From: Pseudorhodoferax sp. Leaf274
GTDB lineage: Bacteria; Pseudomonadota; Gammaproteobacteria; Burkholderiales; Burkholderiaceae_C
Reading direction: 5' to 3'
Length of the DNA: 64,000 nucleotides
Assembly: GCF_001422445.1 (NCBI RefSeq)
Contig: NZ_LMNA01000001.1
Coordinates: forward strand, 852,735-916,734
Each line of letters opens with the position of its first letter. The first letter of the stretch is position 1. The notes beneath the pieces were generated by a model. The model made no database searches and was not told the origin of the DNA. It saw only the letters and a list, made by a program, of their open reading frames with translations. This document shows, piece after piece, positions 46,221 through 54,280 of this stretch. Made by a program: the position numbers and the translations under genes.

Positions 46221-46244
46221 ACCTCTGAACGAGCGGCCCGGGCC

Positions 46245-46970
46245 TCAGATCCAGCGGAACACCAGCGGGATCAGCAGCGAGGCCAGCACCACCTGCAGGC
46301 CCAGCGCCAGCCCGGCGTAGGCGCCCGCGTCGGCATCGACCTGCAGCGCACGGGCCGCGCCGATGCCATGGGCCGCGGTGCCGAGCGCAAAGCCGCGCGC
46401 ACGCCAGCCGGCCGGGTCGCGCGCGATGCGCAGCCCGTCGAACAAGTACTTGCCGCTCAGCGCGCCGACCAGCCCGGTCAGCACCGCGAACACCGCCGCC
46501 AGCGCCGGGATGCCGCCGATGGCCTGCGCCACACCCATGGCCACGGGCGCGGTGACCGACTTGGGCGCCATCGACAGCACCACATCGGCCGGCAGGTCGA
46601 GCGCGCGGCCCAGCACCACGGCCGTGGCACTGGCAGCGCCGCCGCCGGCCAGCGCGGCCAGCAGCAGCCGGCCCCAGCGCTGGCGCAGTTCGGCGCGCCG
46701 CTGCCACAAAGGCCAGCCCAGCGCCACCACGGCAGGCCCCAGCAGGAAGTGGATGAACTGCGCGCCCGCAAAGTAGGTGGGATAGGGCAGGCGGGTGGCC
46801 AGCAGCACGGCACCGATGCTGAGCACGCTCCACAGCACCGGGTTGGCCCACGGCGCGTGGCCCAGCCGGGCGTACGCAGCCTGCGCCAGCACGTAGACGG
46901 CCAGCGTCGCCGTCAGCCCGAACAGCGGCGTGGCGGAAAGGTAGACCCAGAGTTCGACGAATTGCGCCAT
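46245..46970 (-). CDS. lrgB: LrgB family membrane protein
   Basis: A 241-residue membrane protein with about seven to eight helices. LrgB signatures are FAGAQFIHFLLGPAVVALGWPLW, SMAPKSVTAPVAMGVAQAIGG and GTAAHGIGAARAL. The family was first tied to holin-like control of autolysis. Later work on B. subtilis PftAB and plant PLGG1 showed related proteins carry pyruvate, glycolate or glycerate. It lies 7 bases after lrgA and downstream of a glcD-type gene, which favours a hydroxyacid transport role here (inference). Confidence 0.9.
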   Translation of the reverse strand: MAQFVELWVYLSATPLFGLTATLAVYVLAQAAYARLGHAPWANPVLWSVLSIGAVLLATRLPYPTYFAGAQFIHFLLGPAVVALGWPLWQRRAELRQRWGRLLLAALAGGGAASATAVVLGRALDLPADVVLSMAPKSVTAPVAMGVAQAIGGIPALAAVFAVLTGLVGALSGKYLFDGLRIARDPAGWRARGFALGTAAHGIGAARALQVDADAGAYAGLALGLQVVLASLLIPLVFRWI

Positions 46971-46977
46971 GGCCTGT

Positions 46978-47325
46978 TCACTGCGGCGGAGGGCGCCGGC
47001 CCACGTACAGCACCAGCGCCGTGACGGCCAGGCCCACCCAGGTGGACACCACCAGCACCACCAGCATGCGGCCACCGTACTGCGCCAGCAGCGGCAGGTG
47101 CACGATCACGCCCACGCCGACGGGCACGAACAGCAGCGACAGGTGCGCCAGCAGGAAGTCGGCACAGGCCGCGACCGGCGTGCGCACCGGTTCCCAGCGC
47201 AAGGCCACGAGCAGCAGCACCATGCCGATCACAGGGCCGGGAAAGGGCAGGTGCAGCCCGCGTGCGAGCAGCTCGCCCAGCGATTGCAGGGCCAGCAGCC
47301 AGGCGAGGCCGCGCAGTGGGATCAT
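46978..47325 (-). CDS. lrgA: CidA/LrgA family membrane protein
   Basis: A 115-residue protein with four hydrophobic helices. The LrgA/CidA pattern is LLALQSLGELLARGLHLPFPGPVIGMVLLLVAL followed by LLAHLSLLFVPVGVGVIVHLPLL. The start at MIPLRGLAW is the usual family position; no good ribosome site is seen. Partner of the adjacent lrgB. A perfect 16-base palindrome lies about 40 bases upstream. Confidence 0.88.
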   Translation of the reverse strand: MIPLRGLAWLLALQSLGELLARGLHLPFPGPVIGMVLLLVALRWEPVRTPVAACADFLLAHLSLLFVPVGVGVIVHLPLLAQYGGRMLVVLVVSTWVGLAVTALVLYVGRRPPPQ

Positions 47326-47363
47326 GGTGTGGTGAACCAGTGGTGGAGGTCGAGGGCGCCGGT

Positions 47364-47379
47364 GCCGCCGATCGGCGGC
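47364..47379. repeat. Perfect GC-rich palindrome upstream of lrgA
   Basis: GCCGCCGATCGGCGGC, eight-base arms with no spacer, 39 bases from the lrgA start in the 182-base gap between glcD and lrgA. It could be a protein-binding site or form a small RNA hairpin in the glcD-lrgA transcript. Nothing else stands out in the gap. Confidence 0.4.
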
Positions 47380-47507
47380 CCGGCCTTGGGAAGCCCGCGC
47401 AAAATGCGTCGGGACCGACACGTTGCCGCGCTGCCGGCCGCTCTCGGCCTGGTCATCTGGAAATCACGCAAGGGGCTGGGTCCGTTTGCTCAGCGCATCG
47501 GGCAACG

Positions 47508-48989
47508 TCAGAAACGCGGCAGGTCCGGGTGTGCGATCTTGCCGCCGCGCACCAGCATCTTTCCGTACTCGGCGCAGCGGTTCAGCGTGGGGATCACCTT
47601 GCCCGGGTTCAGCAGGCCCTTGGTGTCGAACGCGTGCTTGATGCCCAGCATCTGGGCGTTCTCCTCGGCCGAGAACTGCACGCACATGCTGTTGAGCTTC
47701 TCCACGCCCACGCCGTGCTCGCCGGTCACGGTGCCGCCCATGGCCACGCTGGTCTCCAGGATGTCGGCACCGAACAGCTCGCAGCGGTGCAGCTGGTCGG
47801 GGTCGTTGGCATCGAACAGGATCAGCGGGTGCAGGTTGCCGTCGCCCGCGTGGAACACGTTGGCGCAGCGCAGGCCGTACTTCTTCTCCATCGCGGCGAT
47901 CGCCAGCAGGATGTCGGCCAGGCGCTTGCGCGGAATGGTCGAGTCCATGCACATGTAGTCGGGGCTGATGCGGCCCGAGGCCGGGAAGGCGTTCTTGCGG
48001 CCGCTCCAGAAGCGCAGTCGCTCGGCCTCGTTCTGGCTCACGGTGATGGCGGTGGCGCCGCACCCGCGCAGCACGGCGCTCATGCGGCCGATCTCTTCCT
48101 CGACCTCCTCGGGCGTGCCATCGCTCTCGCACAGCAGGATGGCTTCGGCCGTGAGGTCGTAGCCCGCGCGCACGAAGTCCTCCACCGCGGCGGTCATGGG
48201 CTTGTCCATCATCTCCAGGCCGGCCGGGATGATGCCGGCGGCGATCACGGCGGCCACTGCATCGCCGGCTTTGCGCATGTCGTCGAAGCTGGCCATGATG
48301 CAGCGCGCCAGCAGCGGCTTGGGCACCAGCTTGACGGTGACCTCGGTGGCCACGGCGAGCATGCCCTCGGAGCCGATGGCCAGCGCCAGCAGGTCCAGGC
48401 CCGGCGTGTCCAGCGCCGCGCTGCCGAAGGTGACGGGCTCGCCCTCGGCCGTGAAGCCGGTGATCTGCAGCACGTTGTGCACGGTCAGGCCGTACTTGAG
48501 GCAGTGCACGCCGCCCGAGTTTTCGGCCACGTTGCCGCCGATGGTGCAGGCGATCTGGCTGGAGGGGTCGGGGGCGTAGTACAGGCCATGCGGGGCCGCG
48601 GCCTCGCTGATGGCGAGGTTGCGCACGCCGCACTGCACGACGGCCGTGCGGCCCACCGGGTCCATGTGGAGGATCTTGTTGAACTTGGCCATGGACAGTG
48701 TCACGCCCTGCGCGTGCGGCATGGCCCCGCCCGACAGGCCGGTGCCGGCGCCGCGCGCGACCACCGGCACGCCCAGCGCATGGCAGGTCTTGAGCACGGC
48801 CTGCACTTGCGCGTAGGTCTCGGGCAGCGCCACGGCCATGGGGCGCTGGCGGTAGGCCGTGAGCCCGTCGCATTCGTAGGGCGTGGTGTCTTCGGGCTGC
48901 GACAGCAGCGCGTGCGCTGGCAGCACGCGGCGCAGCGCGGCCAGGGTCTCGGCAGGGGGCGGAGCAGTCGGTGCGGCAAGTGCGGCCAT
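47508..48989 (-). CDS. glcD: FAD-linked glycolate/D-lactate oxidase (GlcD family)
   Basis: A 493-residue flavoprotein of the VAO/PCMH family that oxidises 2-hydroxyacids such as glycolate or D-lactate. The N-terminal FAD domain has VPVVARGAGTGLSGGAMPHAQGV, the PDPSSQIACTIGGNVAENSGG pyrophosphate-binding block and LLALAIGSEGMLAVATEVTVKL. The C-terminal cap has VFHAGDGNLHPLILFD and TVTGEHGVGVEKL with the metal/substrate His residues. No glcE or glcF follows, so electron transfer partners lie elsewhere or it is a stand-alone dehydrogenase. Start at MAALAAPT. Confidence 0.9.
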   Translation of the reverse strand: MAALAAPTAPPPAETLAALRRVLPAHALLSQPEDTTPYECDGLTAYRQRPMAVALPETYAQVQAVLKTCHALGVPVVARGAGTGLSGGAMPHAQGVTLSMAKFNKILHMDPVGRTAVVQCGVRNLAISEAAAPHGLYYAPDPSSQIACTIGGNVAENSGGVHCLKYGLTVHNVLQITGFTAEGEPVTFGSAALDTPGLDLLALAIGSEGMLAVATEVTVKLVPKPLLARCIMASFDDMRKAGDAVAAVIAAGIIPAGLEMMDKPMTAAVEDFVRAGYDLTAEAILLCESDGTPEEVEEEIGRMSAVLRGCGATAITVSQNEAERLRFWSGRKNAFPASGRISPDYMCMDSTIPRKRLADILLAIAAMEKKYGLRCANVFHAGDGNLHPLILFDANDPDQLHRCELFGADILETSVAMGGTVTGEHGVGVEKLNSMCVQFSAEENAQMLGIKHAFDTKGLLNPGKVIPTLNRCAEYGKMLVRGGKIAHPDLPRF

Positions 48990-49072
48990 GGTCTCTTTCG
49001 TGGGGCCGGCAGACTTTAAGCCAGCCGCCCGCAGCGCGGCTGAGGAATGTTCAAGCGCCGCATGAAGCGGCT

Positions 49073-49966
49073 TCAGGCCAGCGCCTGGCGCAGCCAGTCG
49101 GAAAAGGCCGCGCACTCCCAGCGGTCCATGGTGCCGGTGCGCCAGCACAGATAGTGCGCGTGCGGGCTGGGCACGCTCTGGGTGAAGGCCGGCGTGGTGC
49201 CGACACGCACGAGCGCGCCGCTGTCCAGCCAGGGGGCCGCCAGCTTCAAGCGCACCAGCGCGATGCCCATGCCGGCCGCCGCGGCGTCGCACATCAGGCC
49301 GACGTCGTTGAACTGCGAGCCGTCGCCGGGCTCGGGCCAGTCCAGCTTGTGGGCGGCGAACCAGGTGCGCCAGGGGTCCAGCGCCGAGCGCAGCAGCCGC
49401 TGGCCTTCCAGGTCCTCGGCCTGCGTGAAGGGGCCGCCGGCTTCGCGCAGGTAGCTGGGCGCGGCCAGCGGCGTGACCTCGTCGCGCGCCAGCAGCAGGT
49501 GCTCCACGTCGGCGTAGCGGCCGGCGCCGAAGCGCACCATGAGGTCGGCGTCCTCGGCCACCACGTCCAGCAGCGGGATGCTGACCTGCAGCAGCAGGTC
49601 GATCTCGGGGTAGGCCTCGGTGAACTGGCGCAGCCGCGGGATCAGGATGGCGCGCGCGAAGGTCGGCGTCACGGCCAGCCGCAGCTTGCGCTTGCCCGGC
49701 GTTGGCTGGGCGCCCGGAAAGCGGCCCAGCATCGCCAGGCCCTCGCGCACATGGGCCAGGTACTCGCTGCCCTCGGTGGTCAGCGAGAAATCGGCGCGGC
49801 CGAACAGCTTGGTGCCGATGCTCTGCTCCAGCTGGCGCACGCGGTGGCTCACGGCGCTGGGCGTGACGCACAACTCGTCGGCGGCCAGCGTCACGCTGCG
49901 CAGCCGCGCCAGCGCCTCGAAGGTCAGCAGGCACTGGATCGGCGGGATGCGGGCGGTGGCGGCCAT
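49073..49966 (-). CDS. LysR family transcriptional regulator (GcvA-like)
   Basis: A 297-residue regulator. N-terminal helix-turn-helix: LLTFEALARLRSVTLAADELCVTPSAVSHRVRQLEQSIGTKLFGR. The C-terminal effector domain (about 95-290) has LRLAVTPTFARAILIPRLRQF and the 'FNDVGLMCDAAAAGMGIALVR' block seen in GcvA-like members. It reads in the same direction as glcD, 83 bases upstream of it, and is divergent from psd. A role in controlling glcD-lrgAB is likely by position but not shown by any site I can identify. Confidence 0.92.
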   Translation of the reverse strand: MAATARIPPIQCLLTFEALARLRSVTLAADELCVTPSAVSHRVRQLEQSIGTKLFGRADFSLTTEGSEYLAHVREGLAMLGRFPGAQPTPGKRKLRLAVTPTFARAILIPRLRQFTEAYPEIDLLLQVSIPLLDVVAEDADLMVRFGAGRYADVEHLLLARDEVTPLAAPSYLREAGGPFTQAEDLEGQRLLRSALDPWRTWFAAHKLDWPEPGDGSQFNDVGLMCDAAAAGMGIALVRLKLAAPWLDSGALVRVGTTPAFTQSVPSPHAHYLCWRTGTMDRWECAAFSDWLRQALA

Positions 49967-50053
49967 CGTCCGATTGTCGTTGCAGCCGCCGGCCTACGTA
50001 CCGTCCAGGGGCGACGGCTACACTTCGAGACCCTTCCAGAAGAGAGTGCCCAC

Positions 50054-50926
50054 TTGTCCGATCGCCTTGCCGTCCTGCCGCAGTACCTGCTGCCCAAGCA
50101 CCGTCTGACGCGGTTCGCAGGAAGGGTGGCCTCCGCCCGACGCGGCGCGCGCACCACGGCGCTGATCCGCTGGTTCGTCAACAAGTACGGGGTGGACATG
50201 GCCGAGGCGGCCGATCCCGACATCGCCGCCTACCCGAGCTTCAACGAGTTCTTCACGCGTGCTCTCAAGGAAGGCGCACGGCCACTGGCGCAGGCCGACC
50301 TGGTGTGCCCGGTGGACGGCGCCATCAGCCAGTTCGGCCGCATCGAGGACGACCAGATCTTCCAGGCCAAAGGCCACGCCTATTCCACGCGCGCGCTGGT
50401 CGGCGGCGACGCGGCACTGGCCGCGCATTTCCGCCACGGCAGCTTTGCCACGCTGTACCTGAGCCCGCGCGACTACCACCGCATCCACATGCCCTGCGAC
50501 GGGCGGCTGACACGCATGGTCTATGTGCCGGGCGAGCTGTTCTCGGTCAACCCGACCACGGCACGCGGCGTGCCGGGCCTGTTCGCACGCAACGAGCGCG
50601 TGGTCTGCGTGTTCGAGACCGCGCACGGCCCGCTCGTGCTGACGCTGGTGGGTGCCACCATCGTCGGCAGCATGGCGACCGTGTGGCATGGCGTGGTGAA
50701 CCCGCCGCGCCTGGGCGAGCTGCGCGAATGGCGCTACGGAGATGGGCAGGCGGGTGACGCGGTGACGCTGCGCCGCGGCGAGGAGATGGGCCGCTTCCTG
50801 CTCGGCTCCACCGTGGTGATGCTGTTCCCCCAGGGCCCGCTGGCCTTCAACCCCGACTGGGCGCCGGCCCGCGCGATCCGCCTGGGCGAGCGCATGGCCG
50901 ACTGGGGTTCCTCCCCGGCTACTTGA
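50054..50926 (+). CDS. psd: Phosphatidylserine decarboxylase proenzyme
   Basis: Makes phosphatidylethanolamine at the inner membrane; the chain cleaves itself to form a pyruvoyl cofactor. At 290 residues it has the start (M)SDRLAVLPQYLLPKHRLT, CPVDGAISQFGRI, the SPRDYHRIHMP charge-relay region, and the autocleavage motif Leu250-Gly-Ser-Thr253 in LLGSTVVMLFP. The TTG at 50054 is the only start giving the normal N-terminus; TACACT at 50019 may be its -10. The end overlaps purU by 8 bases, tail to tail. Confidence 0.95.
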   Translation: MSDRLAVLPQYLLPKHRLTRFAGRVASARRGARTTALIRWFVNKYGVDMAEAADPDIAAYPSFNEFFTRALKEGARPLAQADLVCPVDGAISQFGRIEDDQIFQAKGHAYSTRALVGGDAALAAHFRHGSFATLYLSPRDYHRIHMPCDGRLTRMVYVPGELFSVNPTTARGVPGLFARNERVVCVFETAHGPLVLTLVGATIVGSMATVWHGVVNPPRLGELREWRYGDGQAGDAVTLRRGEEMGRFLLGSTVVMLFPQGPLAFNPDWAPARAIRLGERMADWGSSPAT

Positions 50927-51773
50927 AGATCACGGTCTTGTGGCCGTTCAGCAGCACGCGGTGCTCGCTGTGCCACTTGACCGCACGCGCCAGCACCTGG
51001 CTCTCGGTGTCGCGGCCCATGGCGGTCAGGTCTTCCACGGTCTTGCTGTGGTCGGCGCGGGCCACGTCCTGCTCGATGATGGGGCCTTCGTCCAGGTCGG
51101 CCGTCACGTAGTGCGCCGTGGCGCCGATCAGCTTCACGCCGCGGTCGTGCGCCTGGTAGTAGGGCTTGGCGCCCTTGAAGCTCGGCAGGAACGAGTGGTG
51201 GATGTTGATCGCCCGGCCGGCCAGCTTGCGGCACAGGTCGTCCGACAGGATCTGCATGTAGCGCGCCAGCACGACCAGCTCGGCGTTCTCGCCTTCGATG
51301 ACCTCGTGGGCCCGCGCCTCGGCCTGGGCCTTGCTGGCGCCCGTCACCGGGATGTGGTGGAACGGCACGTTGTAGCTGGCCGCCAGCTGGTAGAAGTCGC
51401 GGTGGTTGGAGACGATGGCGCGGATGTCCACCGGCAGCAGCCCGCTCTTCCAGCGGAACAGCAGGTCGTTCAGGCAATGGCCTTCCTTGCTGACCATGAT
51501 GACGGTGCGCATGGGTTCGGCCGTGGCGTGCAGGCTCCAGCGCATCTGGAAGCCCTCGGCGAACGGGGTCAGCTGGGCCTGCAGCGCGGCGTGGTTGTCG
51601 CCGCTGGCAAAGCGCACGCGCATGAAGAACAGGCCGGTGGCGTGGTCGTTGTACTGGGCCGCTTCTTCGATGTTGGCGCCGCGCTCGAACAGGAAGCCGG
51701 AGACGGCGTGGACGATGCCGGTGCGGTCGGGGCAGGACAGGGTCAGGATGTAGGAGGCGCTGGTCGTCGTCAT
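50919..51773 (-). CDS. purU: Formyltetrahydrofolate deformylase
   Basis: Hydrolyses 10-formyl-THF to formate and THF, balancing the one-carbon pool used by purine synthesis and by fmt. At 284 residues it has an N-terminal ACT domain (about 6-85, YILTLSCPDRTGIVHAVSGFLFE) and a C-terminal formyltransferase-like domain with NIHHSFLPSFKGAKPYYQAHDRGVK and GATAHYVTADLDEGPIIEQD, carrying the Asn, His and Asp catalytic residues. It starts 29 bases after a ChaN-like gene on the same strand. Confidence 0.97.
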   Translation of the reverse strand: MTTTSASYILTLSCPDRTGIVHAVSGFLFERGANIEEAAQYNDHATGLFFMRVRFASGDNHAALQAQLTPFAEGFQMRWSLHATAEPMRTVIMVSKEGHCLNDLLFRWKSGLLPVDIRAIVSNHRDFYQLAASYNVPFHHIPVTGASKAQAEARAHEVIEGENAELVVLARYMQILSDDLCRKLAGRAINIHHSFLPSFKGAKPYYQAHDRGVKLIGATAHYVTADLDEGPIIEQDVARADHSKTVEDLTAMGRDTESQVLARAVKWHSEHRVLLNGHKTVIFK

Positions 51774-51801
51774 AGGGGCGCGATTGTCGCAGCCGCACGC
51801 A

Positions 51802-52605
51802 TCAGCCGCCCATGCGCTGGCGCAGCGCCGCGCAGTGGTCGTTGGCCGGCACCGCGGGTGTGCTCCACACGGCGTCGAACGCGGGCGAAGGCGCGACCGG
51901 GCCGCCGGCCTGCAGGCGCACGGCGCGCACCTGGAAGCCAGGCGGCAGATGCCGTGGCACGCCGAGTTCCCGGTCGACATGCGCGCTGCCGGCCAGCAGC
52001 ACCGCCACTTGGCCCGGCCGGGCGGCGGCCTGCACGGTGCGGGCCATGGACTGGTCGCGCGCGATCTGGATGCGGGCCATGGGGGCCAGCTGCGTCGCCG
52101 GCAGCAGGTCGCAGTGGCCCAGCCGGATGGCTTCCTGCTGCGCGGCCAGGGCCGGCGGTGGCAGCAGCGCGTCGAGCCCGGTGTCCTGCATGACTGGCCC
52201 GAAGCGTGCGCGCGGCAGGTTGCCGCCCAGCACCGGAACACCCGCGCGCACGGCGGCCATCACCGCCGGGCCGTAGGCGGCCCAGGGCCAGGCCTTGTCG
52301 TTCCACTGCAGCGCTTGGCGCACGGCGGCCTCATCCGCCTGGGGCGGCAGGCCGGCGGTGGTCTGGCCGGCGTCGGCCATCTCGACGACCAGGGCGGACA
52401 ACTGGCCGCGGCTGGCAAGCGTGCGTACGACGCGCGCGTGGGCCTGCTGGTGTTCGGTGGCATCGTGCTGTTCGCCCAGCAGCACGGCATCGGCGGGCAA
52501 CAGCGCCGATACCTCGTCCGCGGGATGCAGGCCGGCGCAGCCGCCCAGCAAAAAGGCCACCAGGACGGTGGCCACGACGGTGGAAAAGCGCGGGGCCAGG
52601 TGCAT
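51802..52605 (-). CDS. ChaN-like haem-binding lipoprotein
   Basis: A 267-residue predicted lipoprotein (lipobox LLGGC, Cys near 23). The family marks are LLGEQHDATEHQQAHARVV, ALVVEMADA, VLGGNLPRA and VLLAGSAHVDRELGVPRHL, as in ChaN/PF04187 proteins, which bind haem and are sometimes iron-regulated. Start at MHLAPRFSTV, which places the signal peptide normally. It lies directly upstream of purU on the minus strand. Confidence 0.85.
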   Translation of the reverse strand: MHLAPRFSTVVATVLVAFLLGGCAGLHPADEVSALLPADAVLLGEQHDATEHQQAHARVVRTLASRGQLSALVVEMADAGQTTAGLPPQADEAAVRQALQWNDKAWPWAAYGPAVMAAVRAGVPVLGGNLPRARFGPVMQDTGLDALLPPPALAAQQEAIRLGHCDLLPATQLAPMARIQIARDQSMARTVQAAARPGQVAVLLAGSAHVDRELGVPRHLPPGFQVRAVRLQAGGPVAPSPAFDAVWSTPAVPANDHCAALRQRMGG

Positions 52606-52652
52606 GCCCCGATGATGCACCGGGCCTGCCAATGGCCGGCCCGGCGGCAGGG

Positions 52653-52979
52653 TCAATGCATCACGACAGGGTTCTGCGCCAGTTCGGCGTAGCGGTCCAG
52701 CGTGTCCTCGACCTCTTCCTGGGTGGGAGTGTGGGCGCGCCAGGCGGCGATCTGCTGCTGGAACAGCTCGGCCCAGGAGCCGTCGAGGTAGACCTCCTTG
52801 CCGGAACGCTTGTCCACGATCTCGAAGCCGTGGCGCTCCAGGGCCGGATGGGGGGCGGGTGCGGTGTCCTTGGCGCGCGCGACCAGGCCCACGCCGTCCT
52901 GCATCTGCACATCGATGTCGCCAGCGTGCGGCTCCATGTGGACCACCACAAAGGAGTCGGAGTCGTACAGCATGTTCAT
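52653..52979 (-). CDS. DUF3567 family protein
   Basis: A 108-residue protein restricted, as far as I know, to Burkholderiales. It opens MNMLYDSDSFVVVHMEPHAG and contains GFEIVDKRSGKEVYLDGSWAELFQQQI and EEVEDTLDRYAELAQNPVVMH, the usual DUF3567 blocks. GGAAAGGG upstream of the first ATG sets the start. No signal peptide; function unknown. Useful as a taxonomic marker for the window. Confidence 0.88.
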   Translation of the reverse strand: MNMLYDSDSFVVVHMEPHAGDIDVQMQDGVGLVARAKDTAPAPHPALERHGFEIVDKRSGKEVYLDGSWAELFQQQIAAWRAHTPTQEEVEDTLDRYAELAQNPVVMH

Positions 52980-53077
52980 GTCGGTGCCCTTTCCGTTACC
53001 GCTATCTTGCGCTTCAGATTGCAACTTTCGGGCCGGTTTCAAGGCCGGACCGTGGTAGTCCTGCGACTACTTGGCAG

Positions 53078-53106
53078 AAAAAAAGCGTTCAGGGGCTGTC
53101 CACGCT
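53078..53106 (-). terminator. Possible terminator overlapping the end of the DUF3108 gene
   Basis: On the minus strand, AGCGT and ACGCT arms (5 bp) enclose a 13-base loop that contains the stop codon, followed directly by seven T (53084-53078 read on the minus strand). The stem is short, so strength is uncertain. A separate 6-bp hairpin, GTAGTC/GACTAC at 53055-53070, follows it. Confidence 0.45.
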
Positions 53107-54225
53107 GCGCAACAGTTGGTCGACGAAGTCGCCGTTGGGCTGGGTGATCCGCACGCGCACGGGCATGTAGGCCAGGCTGGGCGCCAGCCAGGCCTCGACC
53201 TTCTGGTCGAATTCCTTGCGCGGGTTGCGCGTGAGCTTCACGGCCTGCAGGTTGTCGTAGGGCAGGTAGGCCAGTTCCTCGCCCTGGATGGTGAAGGTCC
53301 AGACATCGGCGTCGCGCGGGCCGACCACGGGCAGCGTGACGCTGCTGCCGGCGCCGTAGCGGGCCGGATCGCCCGCCACCATGGCGGAGAGCTGCAGCAG
53401 CACGCTGAGCTGGTCCTGCGCGTCGGGCAGCAGCGGGGCGCTGGGCGTGTTGGCACTGAAGCTGACGATGCCCTTGTCGCGCTCGAAGTGCGCCGCCAGG
53501 TCGCGCTTGCGCCATTTGTCGGAGAAGCGTGCCGGCTCCAGCCCGCGTTCGCTGAGCTTGCCGCTGCTGGTGCGCACGCGCGAGCCGATCAGGAAGGCGC
53601 TGTACTCCAGCTGCGCGTCGTAGGTCTTGCCATCCTGCAGCCACAGCAGTTCGCCCATCGCGTGGTAGGTCTGCTGCTTGGCCTCGCCCGTCAGCGTGTA
53701 CTTGAGCCGCACCGAGCCTGGAATACCCAATGCCAGCGCGTTGGCCGACGCTGTCGCCGAGGCGGGGGGCGCGGCCGGTGCAGCTTCCGGTGCAGAGGCC
53801 GCCTGCGCCGCCGGAGCGGGCTGGGAAGCGGCCTCTTGCGGGGCAGCAGCCACGGCAGGCTCTGGCGATGGCTCGGCCGCGGGCGGCTCCGGCGCCGCCA
53901 TGGCAACTGGCGCCTCGGCGGCCGGCGCGGGTGGGGCGTCCGCCATTGGTGCAGGGCGCGGTTTTCTGCGGGGCGGCGGGGGTGGCGGCGGCGGTGCGGG
54001 TTCCGGCGCCACGGCGACAGGCGCGGGTGGCGGCTGCACGACGATGCTGCGCGTGGTGAAGGTGCGCGTCTGCGCCAGGTCGGGCGGCGCCAGCACGGCT
54101 GGCAGCTGCTGCAAGGCCACCAGGTGGGCCAGGACCACGCCCAGCCCCAGCACCAGCAGCGGGCGGCTGCTGTGCGAATTGCTTGTATCCTGCGCCCCAC
54201 CGGCCGCCACGCGATCTGCTTGCAC
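53089..54225 (-). CDS. DUF3108 protein with TonB-like N-terminal layout
   Basis: About 378 residues. One N-terminal membrane helix (about 22-45, PLLVLGLGVVLAHLVALQQLP) is followed by a long Pro/Ala-rich linker (about 65-175, including eight Pro in a row and RRKPRPAP), then a C-terminal beta-rich domain (about 180-378, GSVRLKYTLTGEAKQQTYHAMGELLWLQDGKTYDAQLEYSAF) that fits DUF3108. Function unknown; periplasmic placement is implied. I chose the GTG at 54225; a TTG at 54261 would add 12 residues, and neither has a good ribosome site. Divergent from the next gene by 55 bases. Confidence 0.82.
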   Translation of the reverse strand: MQADRVAAGGAQDTSNSHSSRPLLVLGLGVVLAHLVALQQLPAVLAPPDLAQTRTFTTRSIVVQPPPAPVAVAPEPAPPPPPPPPRRKPRPAPMADAPPAPAAEAPVAMAAPEPPAAEPSPEPAVAAAPQEAASQPAPAAQAASAPEAAPAAPPASATASANALALGIPGSVRLKYTLTGEAKQQTYHAMGELLWLQDGKTYDAQLEYSAFLIGSRVRTSSGKLSERGLEPARFSDKWRKRDLAAHFERDKGIVSFSANTPSAPLLPDAQDQLSVLLQLSAMVAGDPARYGAGSSVTLPVVGPRDADVWTFTIQGEELAYLPYDNLQAVKLTRNPRKEFDQKVEAWLAPSLAYMPVRVRITQPNGDFVDQLLRSVDSP

Positions 54226-54280
54226 ACCCGGATTGTCTGCCGGGCGCCTGCCCGCCGCCAATGAGCTCCACCATCACCCC

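Noticed and set aside
47508-49934. An 808-codon minus-strand frame extending glcD upstream
   Set aside because: The extension is LysR-gene DNA in the wrong frame; GlcD-family proteins of about 490 residues start at the ATG of 48989.
53055-53070. Hairpin GTAGTC-CTGC-GACTAC as a terminator for the DUF3108 gene
   Set aside because: No T run follows it on the minus strand; the T run belongs to the weaker stem just before it, so I list only that one.
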